Positions 51,096 to 60,310 of a stretch of 64,000 nt of DNA are shown here, piece after piece. The stretch comes from Bacillota bacterium (GTDB taxonomy: Bacteria > Bacillota > Clostridia > Lachnospirales > Lachnospiraceae). The translations under genes and the position numbers were made by a program. Numbering within the stretch: position 1 is the first letter of the stretch; the number at the start of each line of letters is the position of its first letter. The stretch covers positions 62,001 through 126,000 of the forward strand of contig JAEWMB010000026.1 of assembly GCA_023457255.1 (NCBI GenBank), in the 5' to 3' direction. The notes below the pieces were generated by a model, which saw nothing but the letters and a program-made list of their open reading frames with translations, searched no databases and had not been told where the DNA came from.

Positions 51096-51806
51096 ATGCT
51101 TGCAATAAAAAATTATTCAAAGATTTATAAAGGAAATAAAAAAGCGGTGGATCATCTTAGCCTTACCGTTGCGGCAGGTGATATCTATGGTTTTATCGGG
51201 CACAATGGTGCAGGTAAAACGACAACCTTACGTGCTGTGGCTGGAGTTCTTGATTTTGAAGAAGGTGATATCCTAATTGACGGTGTATCGATAAAGAAGG
51301 ATCCGGTAGGGTGTAAAAAGAAGATGGCGTACATACCCGACAATCCGGACTTGTATGAACATCTTACGGGGATTGCATATCTGAATTTTATTGGTGATTT
51401 ATTCGAAGTTGGGAAGAAACAGAGAGAAGACCGAATCAAGAGGTATGGAGATATCTTTGAGATAACCGGAAACCTTGGAGATTCCATTGCCTCCTATTCT
51501 CACGGTATGAAGCAAAAACTTGCAATCATCTCAGCGCTAATTCACGAGCCTAAATTAATGTTACTTGATGAACCCTTTGTTGGCTTAGATCCAAAGGCGG
51601 CTCATCAGTTAAAGCAGATTATGATACAGATGTGCCAAAACGGAAGTGCTATATTCTTCTCCACTCATGTTCTTGAGGTAGCTGAGAAATTGTGTAATAA
51701 AATTGCAATTATTAAAGGTGGTAAGTTAATCGCTTCCGGAACTACCGGCGAGGTTAAGGGAAATCAAAGTCTCGAAGAAGTATTTATGGAACTAATCGAG
51801 GAATAA
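51096..51806 (+). CDS. ABC transporter ATP-binding protein
   Basis: 236 residues. Walker A GHNGAGKTT, the signature in the variant form YSHGMKQKL in place of LSGGQ, Walker B LMLLDEPFVGLD and FFSTHVLEVAE. The variant signature is usual in bacitracin/antibiotic-type and Ytr/Nat-type exporters. ATG 51096 has GGAAGGAG 6 nt upstream; an in-frame ATG at 51051 overlaps the operator palindrome and is rejected. The permease gene follows after 28 nt. Confidence 0.93.
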   Translation: MLAIKNYSKIYKGNKKAVDHLSLTVAAGDIYGFIGHNGAGKTTTLRAVAGVLDFEEGDILIDGVSIKKDPVGCKKKMAYIPDNPDLYEHLTGIAYLNFIGDLFEVGKKQREDRIKRYGDIFEITGNLGDSIASYSHGMKQKLAIISALIHEPKLMLLDEPFVGLDPKAAHQLKQIMIQMCQNGSAIFFSTHVLEVAEKLCNKIAIIKGGKLIASGTTGEVKGNQSLEEVFMELIEE

Positions 51807-51834
51807 GCCGTTTATACAAGAATTGGAGGAAGCT

Positions 51835-53421
51835 ATGAAGCAGGTGTGGACACTTACAAGGATGCAGCTTGGTTCTGCATTTGAATTCTTAAACATGAAG
51901 CGAAGCAAAAACAGAAAGAAGAATATCAGCGTTACTACAATTTTAGTGCTTGGCTTTTTGATGTTTACTTTTTTATCAGGAACTTATAGTTTTATGATGG
52001 GGACTGCTCTTAGGTCATTTGGAGAACTTGATGTTTTACCGGGACTATTTATGGCCGTGACATGCCTTATGATTTTGTTTACCTCCATATATAAGGTAAA
52101 AGGAGTTTTGTTTGGATTTAAAGATTATGATATCGTCATGTCTCTACCGGTGAAATCATGGGTTGTGGTGGCAAGCCGGTTAATGCTGCTTTATCTCATT
52201 AATATGGTGTTTGTGCTTGCTTTCTTAGTCCCTAATCATATTATCTATGGTATTATGGCGAAACCATCACCGGCCTTTTACGTATTATCCATGATATCAT
52301 TGCTTTTTGTCCCAATCATTCCGATTATCATCGCTTCGATACTTGGAGTTATTATAGCGGTAATATCTGCGGGATTTAAACATAGTAATATCATCCATAC
52401 AATTTTGATGTTTGTTTCCATATTACTTGTCTTTGTGGTTAGTTTTCAAATGCAGGGAGAAAGTCAGATTGCAGAATTCGGGACATTAATTCGAGATAAG
52501 ATGGTAGAAGTATATCCGCTGGCCGGCTGGTATCTAAAAGGGATTATTCAGCATGATATTCTTTCTTATGCAGTTTTTTTAGTCATTTCTTTTCTGGCTA
52601 TGATTGTATTTTCCATAATTGTCGGCCGGTATTTTAAATGGATGAATACTGCGATGAGTGCAAAAAAGACAACTTCCAAGTATCAAGTTAAGGAATTAAA
52701 GAGAAGCGGGCAATTAAAATCATTATACCAAAAAGAAGCAAAACGTTATTTCTCCTGCACCATCTATGTGTTTAACACTGGCTTTGGTTTAGTTTTAATG
52801 CTGATTGGTGCGATTGCATTGCTATTTTTTAAATCCGAAGAGATAGAACAGATGCTTAATATTCCGGAGGCGGCAGGAATGCTAAAGGATTTGGTACCAT
52901 ATATGATGAGTTTGATGGTTGGTATGGTGGCTATCACAGCTTCTTCAATTTCTTTAGAGGGTAAGAATATCTGGATATTAAAATCTGCACCGGTGGCTGC
53001 AAAAACTATTCTTGGAGCAAAAATTATATTTAGTTTATCGGTAACAGTTCCAGTTTCCTTTCTAACCGCAATTATCATCGGATTTGGTTTAAAGATGGCA
53101 TTTTCCAACTTCCTTTTAACGATAGTGTTACCAATTGCATATTGTTATTTAACCGCAGTGCTTGGTCTTGTAATAAATTTAAAGCTTCCAATGCTTGAAT
53201 GGAAAAATGAGACTGTTGTTGTAAAGCAAAGTGCAGCTTCAATGCTAGGAACTTTAAGTTGTTTTCTTACCGTGGGAATACCAATCGCTATCTTATTTTT
53301 TGTGGAGGGTATTAATGTGATGGCATTAGGATATGGTACTGCCGCAGTTGTCTTGCTTGTGTGTGGATTGCTGCAAAGTTATCTGAATAATATGGGAGGA
53401 AAACTAATTGCACGCTTATAA
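51835..53421 (+). CDS. ABC exporter permease
   Basis: 528 residues with about 12 hydrophobic segments. The pattern of membrane helices separated by a central hydrophilic part (about 280-315, containing KTTSKYQVKELKRSGQLKSL and YQKEAKRYFSC) matches large ABC-2-like permeases. GGAGG lies 5 nt before ATG 51835. It forms an operon with the ATPase. Substrate unknown. Confidence 0.88.
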   Translation: MKQVWTLTRMQLGSAFEFLNMKRSKNRKKNISVTTILVLGFLMFTFLSGTYSFMMGTALRSFGELDVLPGLFMAVTCLMILFTSIYKVKGVLFGFKDYDIVMSLPVKSWVVVASRLMLLYLINMVFVLAFLVPNHIIYGIMAKPSPAFYVLSMISLLFVPIIPIIIASILGVIIAVISAGFKHSNIIHTILMFVSILLVFVVSFQMQGESQIAEFGTLIRDKMVEVYPLAGWYLKGIIQHDILSYAVFLVISFLAMIVFSIIVGRYFKWMNTAMSAKKTTSKYQVKELKRSGQLKSLYQKEAKRYFSCTIYVFNTGFGLVLMLIGAIALLFFKSEEIEQMLNIPEAAGMLKDLVPYMMSLMVGMVAITASSISLEGKNIWILKSAPVAAKTILGAKIIFSLSVTVPVSFLTAIIIGFGLKMAFSNFLLTIVLPIAYCYLTAVLGLVINLKLPMLEWKNETVVVKQSAASMLGTLSCFLTVGIPIAILFFVEGINVMALGYGTAAVVLLVCGLLQSYLNNMGGKLIARL

Positions 53422-53600
53422 GTTTAGGAACTTAAAGGCAGCAGGATGTTAATGAGAGGATCCTTTTTTGGAGTTATAGAACGATATGAGAGGGTAAACT
53501 TATTATTTTTAACAATAAGAACCTATTTGACTGCACTATAAGTATTTATAATAATACGAATTGGTGTTTGAATCGTAAGAAATAGAATACTAAATAAGAA

Positions 53601-53647
53601 AGCTGGCAGAAATGAAAACTCATTAGGAATTTTCATTTCTACCAGCT
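53601..53647. terminator. Terminator between the ABC permease and argH
   Basis: AGCTGG-c-AGAAATGAAAA pairs with its complement (one mismatch) around 11 bases. T-rich DNA on both sides suits both converging genes. Confidence 0.75.
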
Positions 53648-53688
53648 AATTTACGATAAGTCAATGGTCAATTACTATTTGTAAAGTA

Positions 53689-55074
53689 TTATAGAGTTGG
53701 ATGATCTGCCAAATACTTAGCACTCTCCTTAATCACTTCATTCATAGCTATCGTTCCAGGCCCACCAATGGTATTTCTCTTTTCTACACAAGTTTTTAAT
53801 GAAATTGCTTCATAAATATCTTCTTTAAAAACCGGAGAGATTGCTTGTAGTTCGCTAAGACTAAGGTCTTCGATGGAACAGTTTTTATCGATGCAGGTTA
53901 GAACTAAGCGGCCGATGATTCCATGAGCATCTCGAAATGCTACACCACGATTTACAAGATAATCTGCGGCATCGGTAGCATTGGTAAAGCCAAGTACGGC
54001 ACTCGCTTTCATAGTTTCCCGGTTAAATTTCATGGTGTGAAGCATTCCGGTAAACAAGGAAAGACAACCCTTTACGGTGTCGATAGCATCAAAGGTTAAT
54101 TCTTTATCTTCCTGCATATCTTTGTTATAAGCTAGAGGCAAACCTTTCATGGTTGTGAGTAAAGACATCAAGGCACCATAAACTCGTCCTGTTTTTCCGC
54201 GAACTAATTCTGCAATGTCCGGATTCTTTTTTTGAGGCATTATACTACTACCTGTCGAGTAGGCATCATCAATCTCAACAAAACGATATTCGTTTGTATT
54301 CCATATAATAATTTCCTCACTGAAACGGCTTAAATGCATCATAATAGTAGAAAGTGCGCTAAGTAATTCGATAAGGTAATCACGGTCTGATACCGAATCC
54401 ATACTATTCTTTGTTGGTTCTGTAAAGGAAAGCAGGGAAGCAGTGTATGCACGATCCAAGGGATAAGTAGTCCCGGCAAGTGCCCCGGCGCCTAATGGGC
54501 AGGTATTCATTCTCTTAAAGATATCGCTTAAGCGGTCACGGTCCCTTTTAAACATCTCAAAGTAAGCGCTTATATGATGCGAAAGGGTAATAGGCTGCGC
54601 CTTCTGCAAATGGGTAAAACCAGGCATATAGGTTTCGGAATGTTCTTTCATTAAGGTAAATAATACTTCAAGAAGCTCTTTTAATAATTCTCCGAGAACT
54701 GTAATCTCATCCCGCGTATATAGCTTCATGTCAAGAGCAACTTGATCGTTACGGCTTCTTCCGGTATGCAGTTTTTTTCCTACTTCTCCGATGCGGGAGA
54801 TTAGATGAGCTTCTACAAAACTATGAATATCTTCATAGGTACCGTCAATTACAAGGTTACCGGACTCGATATCTTCACGAATTCCATTAAGACCGTCAAT
54901 AATCTTAATTTTTTCATCGTCCTTTAAAATTCCTTGTTTTGCAAGCATGGTTACATGTGCAATACTTCCACGGATGTCCTGTACATAAAACTTCTGATCA
55001 AAGGAGATCGAAGCATTAAAATTATGTACCAGCTGGTTTGTTTCTTTTGTGAATCTTCCGCCCCATAATTTCAT
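53689..55074 (-). CDS. argH: Argininosuccinate lyase
   Basis: 461 residues of the fumarase/aspartase superfamily. Start LWGGRFTKETNQLVHNFNAS; HTGRSRNDQVALD and the signature GSSIMPQKKNPD are diagnostic. It cleaves argininosuccinate to arginine and fumarate. Arginine is also the likely substrate for the polyamine operon at 7783. argG is not adjacent. A promoter and an inverted repeat lie upstream. Confidence 0.97.
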   Translation of the reverse strand: MKLWGGRFTKETNQLVHNFNASISFDQKFYVQDIRGSIAHVTMLAKQGILKDDEKIKIIDGLNGIREDIESGNLVIDGTYEDIHSFVEAHLISRIGEVGKKLHTGRSRNDQVALDMKLYTRDEITVLGELLKELLEVLFTLMKEHSETYMPGFTHLQKAQPITLSHHISAYFEMFKRDRDRLSDIFKRMNTCPLGAGALAGTTYPLDRAYTASLLSFTEPTKNSMDSVSDRDYLIELLSALSTIMMHLSRFSEEIIIWNTNEYRFVEIDDAYSTGSSIMPQKKNPDIAELVRGKTGRVYGALMSLLTTMKGLPLAYNKDMQEDKELTFDAIDTVKGCLSLFTGMLHTMKFNRETMKASAVLGFTNATDAADYLVNRGVAFRDAHGIIGRLVLTCIDKNCSIEDLSLSELQAISPVFKEDIYEAISLKTCVEKRNTIGGPGTIAMNEVIKESAKYLADHPTL

Positions 55075-55113
55075 ATTAGTCCCTCATTTCTTATTCTTAA
55101 TCTAAATTTACTG

Positions 55114-55143
55114 TGTATACAGGAAATCGTAAAAATCTTACAA
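55114..55143 (-). promoter_or_regulatory. Promoter of argH
   Basis: On the minus strand: TTGTAA (55138-55143), 18 bp, TATACA (55114-55119). Behind the -35 is an inverted repeat AATCATAG/CTATGATT (55152-55181), not a clear ArgR box. Confidence 0.5.
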
Positions 55144-55367
55144 CAGCGCAAAATCATAGTATAAGTCTCTATGCTATGATTCACACTATATTCAACACAA
55201 AAGTTTCTTTTTCATAACTTTTCTTGTGATATATAGTAGCTTGTTTTTAACTTAAATGCAAGTTCATCTTGCATTTTTGGTGCAAAATCATTATAATTCA
55301 AGACAAAGAAAAGCAGACTTATGTTGCTGGTTCTTGGGTACCATAGCATATCAAGGGAGGAATCGAT

Positions 55368-56000
55368 ATGAAAGTAAAAGCAATTATGATACCGTTTAGA
55401 GACTTAAAGTGCATCAGTGTGGATCATACCATTAAGGAAGCACTTGAAATCATAGAGGCACATAAACTGCTATCTATGCCGGTGATAGATCATAAGAAAT
55501 TCATTGGGGCTTTATCAAAACAACATGTTTATGAAAGTTATTTCCGTGATTATAACGGAACAAAAGAGGAATTCTTAGAACTTACCGTTCGTGACATGAT
55601 GAAAACGAAAATGGTAACGGTTTCGGAGGATACCTCGATAGAAGAAGCGGCAGCCACTTTTATTGCCAGCAAATTCCGCTTCATTCCTGTAGTTGGAAAA
55701 CAGGATGAATTACTTGGAATAGTAACACAACAGGCAATATTTAAAGAATACCAGAAACTTTTTGGTGAAGATTATGATACATTTACGATCTACTCTTATG
55801 ATTACAAAGGTATGTTAGCTAAGATTGCAGAAACGATTGCAAAACATAATGGTAATATCAAAAATATCGTAGTAATTAATACTGAGACCATGGGATTGCA
55901 AGAAATGTTTGTAAGAGTGGAATGTAATGATTTAGACGTTTTAATAAATGCCTTAGCTAAGAAAGGCTTTGACGTCCGTGTAAATAAACAAAGCAAGTAA
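55368..56000 (+). CDS. CBS pair plus ACT domain protein
   Basis: 210 residues. CBS 1 (about 5-60: SMPVIDHKKFIGALSK), CBS 2 (about 78-135: FRFIPVVGKQDELLGIVTQQ) and a C-terminal ACT domain (about 142-207: YDYKGMLAKIAETIAKHNGN). The layout resembles AcuB-type proteins. CBS domains bind adenine nucleotides and ACT domains amino acids, so it could sense both. GGGAGG lies 8 nt before ATG. No partner is adjacent except argH, divergent on the other strand. Confidence 0.9.
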   Translation: MKVKAIMIPFRDLKCISVDHTIKEALEIIEAHKLLSMPVIDHKKFIGALSKQHVYESYFRDYNGTKEEFLELTVRDMMKTKMVTVSEDTSIEEAAATFIASKFRFIPVVGKQDELLGIVTQQAIFKEYQKLFGEDYDTFTIYSYDYKGMLAKIAETIAKHNGNIKNIVVINTETMGLQEMFVRVECNDLDVLINALAKKGFDVRVNKQSK

Positions 56001-56015
56001 TATGCTTTTAGAATT

Positions 56016-56075
56016 TGCCGCTTTTTCTGCCAGCTAGCGACTAATCAAAGCGCGCCTGGTTAGAAAAATGCGGCA
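56016..56075 (+). terminator. Hairpin after the CBS-ACT gene
   Basis: TGCCGC/GCGGCA outer stem, then TTTTCT/AGAAAA and CAG/CTG inside a long imperfect hairpin. Followed by TTATTC only. The next 300 bp (to 56374) show nothing but a lone TATAAT at 56203. Confidence 0.5.
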
Positions 56076-56374
56076 TTATTCATGAATTTATTAACAGTTG
56101 CCGCGACATTTTTCAGAATTAAGAATACACTAATAACAGAATCAAAGTAACTTAAGTCTAAAACAAGTTGTGGATTAAAAAAGCATCAGACAGATATAGC
56201 AGTATAATCTTTTGTATCAAACGGTTCGATATTTACATGCAGTGTGAATTAGTAGAATAATTATCATGATACACAGAGGTAATATAGCCAGATCTGTTAT
56301 CTAAGTCTAAAATTGAGATAAGGTTTGGCTTGTGTAAGATAAAATGAAGAATGTAACGAAAGAAAGGATTCGAT

Positions 56375-57262
56375 ATGATACCATTTAGAGCATTAGAATT
56401 AACCGATAGGGAATGGATAGAGGAGTGTCTTAAAAAATCAGATTTTATGGGTGCAGAATATTCCTTTTCGAATAATTTCCTGTGGGCAAAACAATATAAT
56501 TTATTATGTGCCAATGTGAATGGCTTTTACTGTACCTTAGGGGGATTTGGGGTAATGCGCTCCTATGGATACCCTACGGGTCAAGGAAGTTTAAAAGAAG
56601 TGATTGAACTTTTAATGGAAGATGCAAAAGAACGAGGTCTTAAATTTGAAATGAGAGGTATTCCGGAAGATAAGTTATCGGAACTAAAAGGGTTATTTCC
56701 GGAACATTTTGATTATATCTCGGTACGTGATGAGGCGGACTATGTTTATCTGACAGAGAGATTGTCAACACTAGCAGGTAAGAAGCTGCATGGTAAACGA
56801 AATCATATAGCTCGTTTTAAGGATAACAAAAGCTGGGTATATGAACCAATCACAGTGGAAAACATTGAAGATTGCAAAAGCATGAGTAAGAAGTGGTGCG
56901 AGTTTTATCATTGCAGAGAGGACATTAATTTAGTGCATGAATCCTGTGCGGTAAAAACAGCGTTTCATTATTTTAATGAACTTAAGCTGGTTGGAGGTTT
57001 GATACGGTTAGACGGTGAAGTAGTTGCATTTACGATGGGTGAAGCTTTAAATAGCAATACTTTTATTGTTCATATTGAGAAGGCATATTCTCATATTCAA
57101 GGTGCATATCCTATGATAAATCAACAGTTTGTATTGCATGAATGTCAGGATTATAAGTATGTCAACCGTGAGGATGATATGGGAGATGAGGGGTTAAGGA
57201 AAGCCAAGTTATCCTATTATCCCGATATACTGGTGGAAAAATACAAAGCAGTTTTAAAATGA
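56375..57262 (+). CDS. DUF2156 protein (phosphatidylglycerol lysyltransferase C-terminal-like)
   Basis: 295 residues. The pattern FSNNFLWAKQY, KKLHGKRNHIARF, VGGLIRLDGEVVAFTMGEAL and the terminal NREDDMGDEGLRKAKLSYYP match DUF2156, a double GNAT-like fold related to the soluble part of MprF-type lysyltransferases. No membrane domain is present, so the acceptor is unknown. GAAAGGA lies upstream of ATG 56375. Another GNAT-fold protein follows after 46 nt, so the two may act together. Confidence 0.92.
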   Translation: MIPFRALELTDREWIEECLKKSDFMGAEYSFSNNFLWAKQYNLLCANVNGFYCTLGGFGVMRSYGYPTGQGSLKEVIELLMEDAKERGLKFEMRGIPEDKLSELKGLFPEHFDYISVRDEADYVYLTERLSTLAGKKLHGKRNHIARFKDNKSWVYEPITVENIEDCKSMSKKWCEFYHCREDINLVHESCAVKTAFHYFNELKLVGGLIRLDGEVVAFTMGEALNSNTFIVHIEKAYSHIQGAYPMINQQFVLHECQDYKYVNREDDMGDEGLRKAKLSYYPDILVEKYKAVLK

Positions 57263-57308
57263 ACGAAGGATATAAGTTTAGGATGAAGGAAAGCGAAGGA
57301 GAGGTATC

Positions 57309-58208
57309 TTGATTACATTTGCAACGAACGAAATGCTGCCGCAATTAAAAAAGATGTGGCAGATTTGCTTTCAAGACGAATTATCTTATGTCGATTTCTA
57401 TTATGAAAATCGATTTAAAGAAGAGAATACTTATGTGTACAAGAAAGGGGAAGAAATCGTAGGAATGCTTACCCTGCTTCCGGCGTCATATCGGTATTCT
57501 GAGGAAGAAACCCTGCCTATTCACTATGTGTATGCTGTAGCCACCCTGCCAAAAGCAAGAGAGCAGGGAATAGCATCTGAACTATTAGAAGAAGCTGGCA
57601 GGACAAGCGAAGAAAAGTATAGTGCAGGAACGATTCTTGTACCCGCAAACAAAGAATTATTCTCGTATTACGAAAGACGTGGCTATCAAACGATATATTT
57701 TAAAAAGCAATTATATTTTAAAGCCGCTGCGCAGCAAGTACTTTCGGCAGCGTCTTTAAAAGTAGAGAATGTCAGAGTACATGAGGTATCCTTTGCCTAT
57801 GAACGCAGCTATGAAAAAAAAGATATTCTTCCGGAAGAATACAAACAACTGAGGGATTTTCATTTTGACCGTCCGGGATATGTGAAATGGAATCTTGAAG
57901 CAATTACCTACGCGGTAAAAGAAGCCAGGTTTGTTGGAGGAAAGGTATTAAAATTATCGGTTGATCATCATTCCTACGCTGTTCTGTATTATAAAAAAGA
58001 GAATCAATTAATAATTAAGGAAACAACATTATCCGAAGATTTGATTGCAGATGCAATTTCTTATCTGATGAAAGAAGAGGAATGTCTTGAGGCAATTGTA
58101 ACGGTTCCATCCTACTATTCCTTTGAGGGTGAACTTTTGCCGTATGCAATGGTTCGCTTAAATACAGAAGCATATGCAAATGGATATTTTAACTTGGCTT
58201 TAGATTAA
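57309..58208 (+). CDS. GNAT family N-acetyltransferase
   Basis: 299 residues. An N-terminal GNAT domain with the acetyl-CoA loop VYAVATLPKAREQGIASELL and a C-terminal region with SCP2-like character similar to Eis-type enzymes. TTG 57309 is the start, with GGAGAGG 5-11 nt upstream and homologous ITFATNEMLPQLKKMW after it; the first in-frame ATG is 24 nt later. The substrate is unknown. Confidence 0.88.
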   Translation: MITFATNEMLPQLKKMWQICFQDELSYVDFYYENRFKEENTYVYKKGEEIVGMLTLLPASYRYSEEETLPIHYVYAVATLPKAREQGIASELLEEAGRTSEEKYSAGTILVPANKELFSYYERRGYQTIYFKKQLYFKAAAQQVLSAASLKVENVRVHEVSFAYERSYEKKDILPEEYKQLRDFHFDRPGYVKWNLEAITYAVKEARFVGGKVLKLSVDHHSYAVLYYKKENQLIIKETTLSEDLIADAISYLMKEEECLEAIVTVPSYYSFEGELLPYAMVRLNTEAYANGYFNLALD

Positions 58209-58264
58209 TATTTTACGATTGGAGGAGCAAAAAACCTAGAAAAATCCGTAGCTTGTACCAGAGG

Positions 58265-58293
58265 TTGACAAAATTTCATTTCGTTGGTATAAT
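58265..58293 (+). promoter_or_regulatory. Consensus promoter of the cell-wall hydrolase
   Basis: TTGACA (58265-58270), 17 bp, TATAAT (58288-58293): a perfect match to the vegetative consensus. The leader is about 105 nt. Confidence 0.85.
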
Positions 58294-58399
58294 TTCCTTG
58301 TAATATTTCTGTAATAATTATGAGATAGTTCATTCATTATGGTGTTATAAATGTAACAAATATACCATAATAGAAAACATCGAAAGGAATTAGACGAAT

Positions 58400-59752
58400 A
58401 TGAAAGCAAAAACAAAGGTTTCAGTAATACTTGTGATGTTAGTTTGCTTCTTTGCTACAGTAGTGATAACAGATACTACCTGCTATAGCATAAGCGATAC
58501 TTATGAGGCCGATTCACAGATTACTGCAACAGATACCTTGGATGAGGAAGCAAATCAATTAGAGCTTGCGAAATCAAAACAGGATGAATTTGCGAATACA
58601 GAAAAAATAGAATTGTTCTTCTTACAAGATGAGGGTAACAGCATAGATAACTTATTATCTTCCAATAGTACAAATGATGTAAAAGCAATCAGTGCATATG
58701 TTGCATTGGATGAAGAACTGGAACAAAAAGCGGTACAAGAGAATGTACTGGCCAGGGCAGTTGCCGGCAGTGTGGAAGGAAGCGTTGCTGCATGCATTAA
58801 TCCGGGAGAGGAAATCGTTACGTTTAGTTTGTCGGATACTCTGCCAGAGTATGAAAAAGTACTGCCAAAAGTGAATGAATATTTAAACATACGCAGTGAA
58901 GCTAACCCAGAGGCAAAGGTCGTCGGACAATTAAATAAGAATTCTTACGCAACCATCGTAGAGCGTGGAGAAGAGTGGACAAAGATAACCTCAGGCAAGG
59001 TTACCGGATATGCAAGTAATCAATACTTATATTTTGATGAAGAAGCAAGAAATCTTGTTACAGAGTTAAAAGCGGATCAAATCGTAATAATTGCCGGTTC
59101 AGTCAATATTAGGAAAGCTCCTAATCTAGAGGGAGAGATATTAACGGAAGCAAAAAGTGAGGATAGTTTTGCTCATGTCTCTGAGAAGGATACGGACGAA
59201 TGGTATGCGGTTCAATATAAGAATAACCAGATAGGTTATATTAGCAAAGAGTTATCAAAAGCTGTGTTTCATTTGAAAACTGCGATTACCAGCGAAGAGA
59301 TGGAAGAAGCAAAAAAAGCAGCGCAGGTTGCGAAAGAATTAGAAGAAGCGAAAAAGCATAAGCCGGTCAAAACAAATCGTAAAGCAGTTGAAGTATCCGA
59401 TGAAGAAATCTATCTTCTTGCTACCGTAGTAGCGATGGAAGCTCTTGGAGAATCTTATGAAGGACAGTTGGCGGTAGCTAATGTTGTAGTTAACCGTATG
59501 TTAGATGGTTATTGGGGGAATACAATTCATGACGTCGTATATGCACCGGGTCAATTTTCCGGAGCGAATTCCGGACGTGTAGAAAAGTTTAAGCCGAAAG
59601 TAACGGAAAGCTGTAAAAGAGCTGCGGTGGAGGCACTTGCCGGTAACAATAATATTGGCGATTACATGTATTTTATGATGAAAAACAGAGCCAAAACTTC
59701 AAGTTACAAAAAATATTACATTTTAGGCAGTCACTGCTTTTATTCAAGATAA
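58400..59752 (+). CDS. SleB-type cell-wall hydrolase with two SH3 domains
   Basis: 450 residues. A signal peptide or anchor (about 1-27) is followed by an acidic linker. Two bacterial SH3 repeats come next (about 158-215 with YLNIRSEANPEAKVVGQLN, about 222-292 with SVNIRKAPNLEGEI), then a helical Lys/Glu linker and a C-terminal Hydrolase_2 (SleB/CwlJ) domain (about 335-450: EIYLLATVVAMEALGESYEG, HDVVYAPGQFSG). SleB-like enzymes cut spore cortex or peptidoglycan. AAAGGA lies 11 nt upstream of ATG. The vegetative-type promoter suggests a growth role as well as, or instead of, germination. Confidence 0.92.
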   Translation: MKAKTKVSVILVMLVCFFATVVITDTTCYSISDTYEADSQITATDTLDEEANQLELAKSKQDEFANTEKIELFFLQDEGNSIDNLLSSNSTNDVKAISAYVALDEELEQKAVQENVLARAVAGSVEGSVAACINPGEEIVTFSLSDTLPEYEKVLPKVNEYLNIRSEANPEAKVVGQLNKNSYATIVERGEEWTKITSGKVTGYASNQYLYFDEEARNLVTELKADQIVIIAGSVNIRKAPNLEGEILTEAKSEDSFAHVSEKDTDEWYAVQYKNNQIGYISKELSKAVFHLKTAITSEEMEEAKKAAQVAKELEEAKKHKPVKTNRKAVEVSDEEIYLLATVVAMEALGESYEGQLAVANVVVNRMLDGYWGNTIHDVVYAPGQFSGANSGRVEKFKPKVTESCKRAAVEALAGNNNIGDYMYFMMKNRAKTSSYKKYYILGSHCFYSR

Positions 59753-59788
59753 ATAATGTCGTGATCATTTACGGAGGATACCCTTAAA

Positions 59789-59837
59789 GGGTGTTGCATA
59801 ACTCATTATTTTTTATGAGCCGCAGCACTCTTTTTTT
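59789..59837 (+). terminator. Terminator of the cell-wall hydrolase
   Basis: GGGTGTTGC pairs with GCAGCACTC (two G-U pairs), with an inner CTCAT/ATGAG, followed by seven T residues. Confidence 0.88.
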
Positions 59838-60111
59838 GTTTATTACGCACTTTGCTGTTAGTGTATTAAGAATAGTGTTTGTCTTGGATCATGGCTGCAT
59901 ATTAAGTTGCTCTGTTATGCTGGGAGCTTCGAATATTAAACTTAATCAGATAGTATATGCAGCACAGTTGTTTTTTCCTTAATTATCTGCTAATCGTTTG
60001 CTAAGATATCAAGACTTGTCTGATATTGTCTGATAAAGCAGGGTTTTAAATTAAATACTGAGTATCTATATCAAGATGATAGGAATATTTTGATAATTCT
60101 GGTAAAGAGTA
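59838..60111. other. Gene-free stretch upstream of eno
   Basis: Holds a tandem direct repeat, TTGTCTGATA twice (60016-60035), about 80 bp before the eno promoter. No convincing gene. Confidence 0.45.
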
Positions 60112-60139
60112 TTGAAGTTTAGAAAGTAAATGATATACT
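60112..60139 (+). promoter_or_regulatory. Extended -10 promoter of eno
   Basis: TTGAAG (60112-60117), 16 bp, TATACT (60134-60139) with TGA directly upstream. The leader (about 165 nt) holds TTGATGT-gggt-ACATCAA (60246-60263) and GGCG/CGCC hairpins. Confidence 0.6.
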
Positions 60140-60310
60140 ATTTATTGTAATACTAGTATAGAGATGCATAGTTATGGTTATAAATGAGTTAGGTGTTTGT
60201 GTTTACTAAGAAAGGATTGTCCGAAAATATCTTTTCAATAAGCAATTGATGTGGGTACATCAATATGCCAATATAACAAATAGGCGGCAAGCGCCGGAAA
60301 AGAGGTTAAT

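Noticed and set aside
59791..59982. 63-residue frame downstream of the cell-wall hydrolase
   Set aside because: Begins inside the terminator hairpin; no ribosome binding site.
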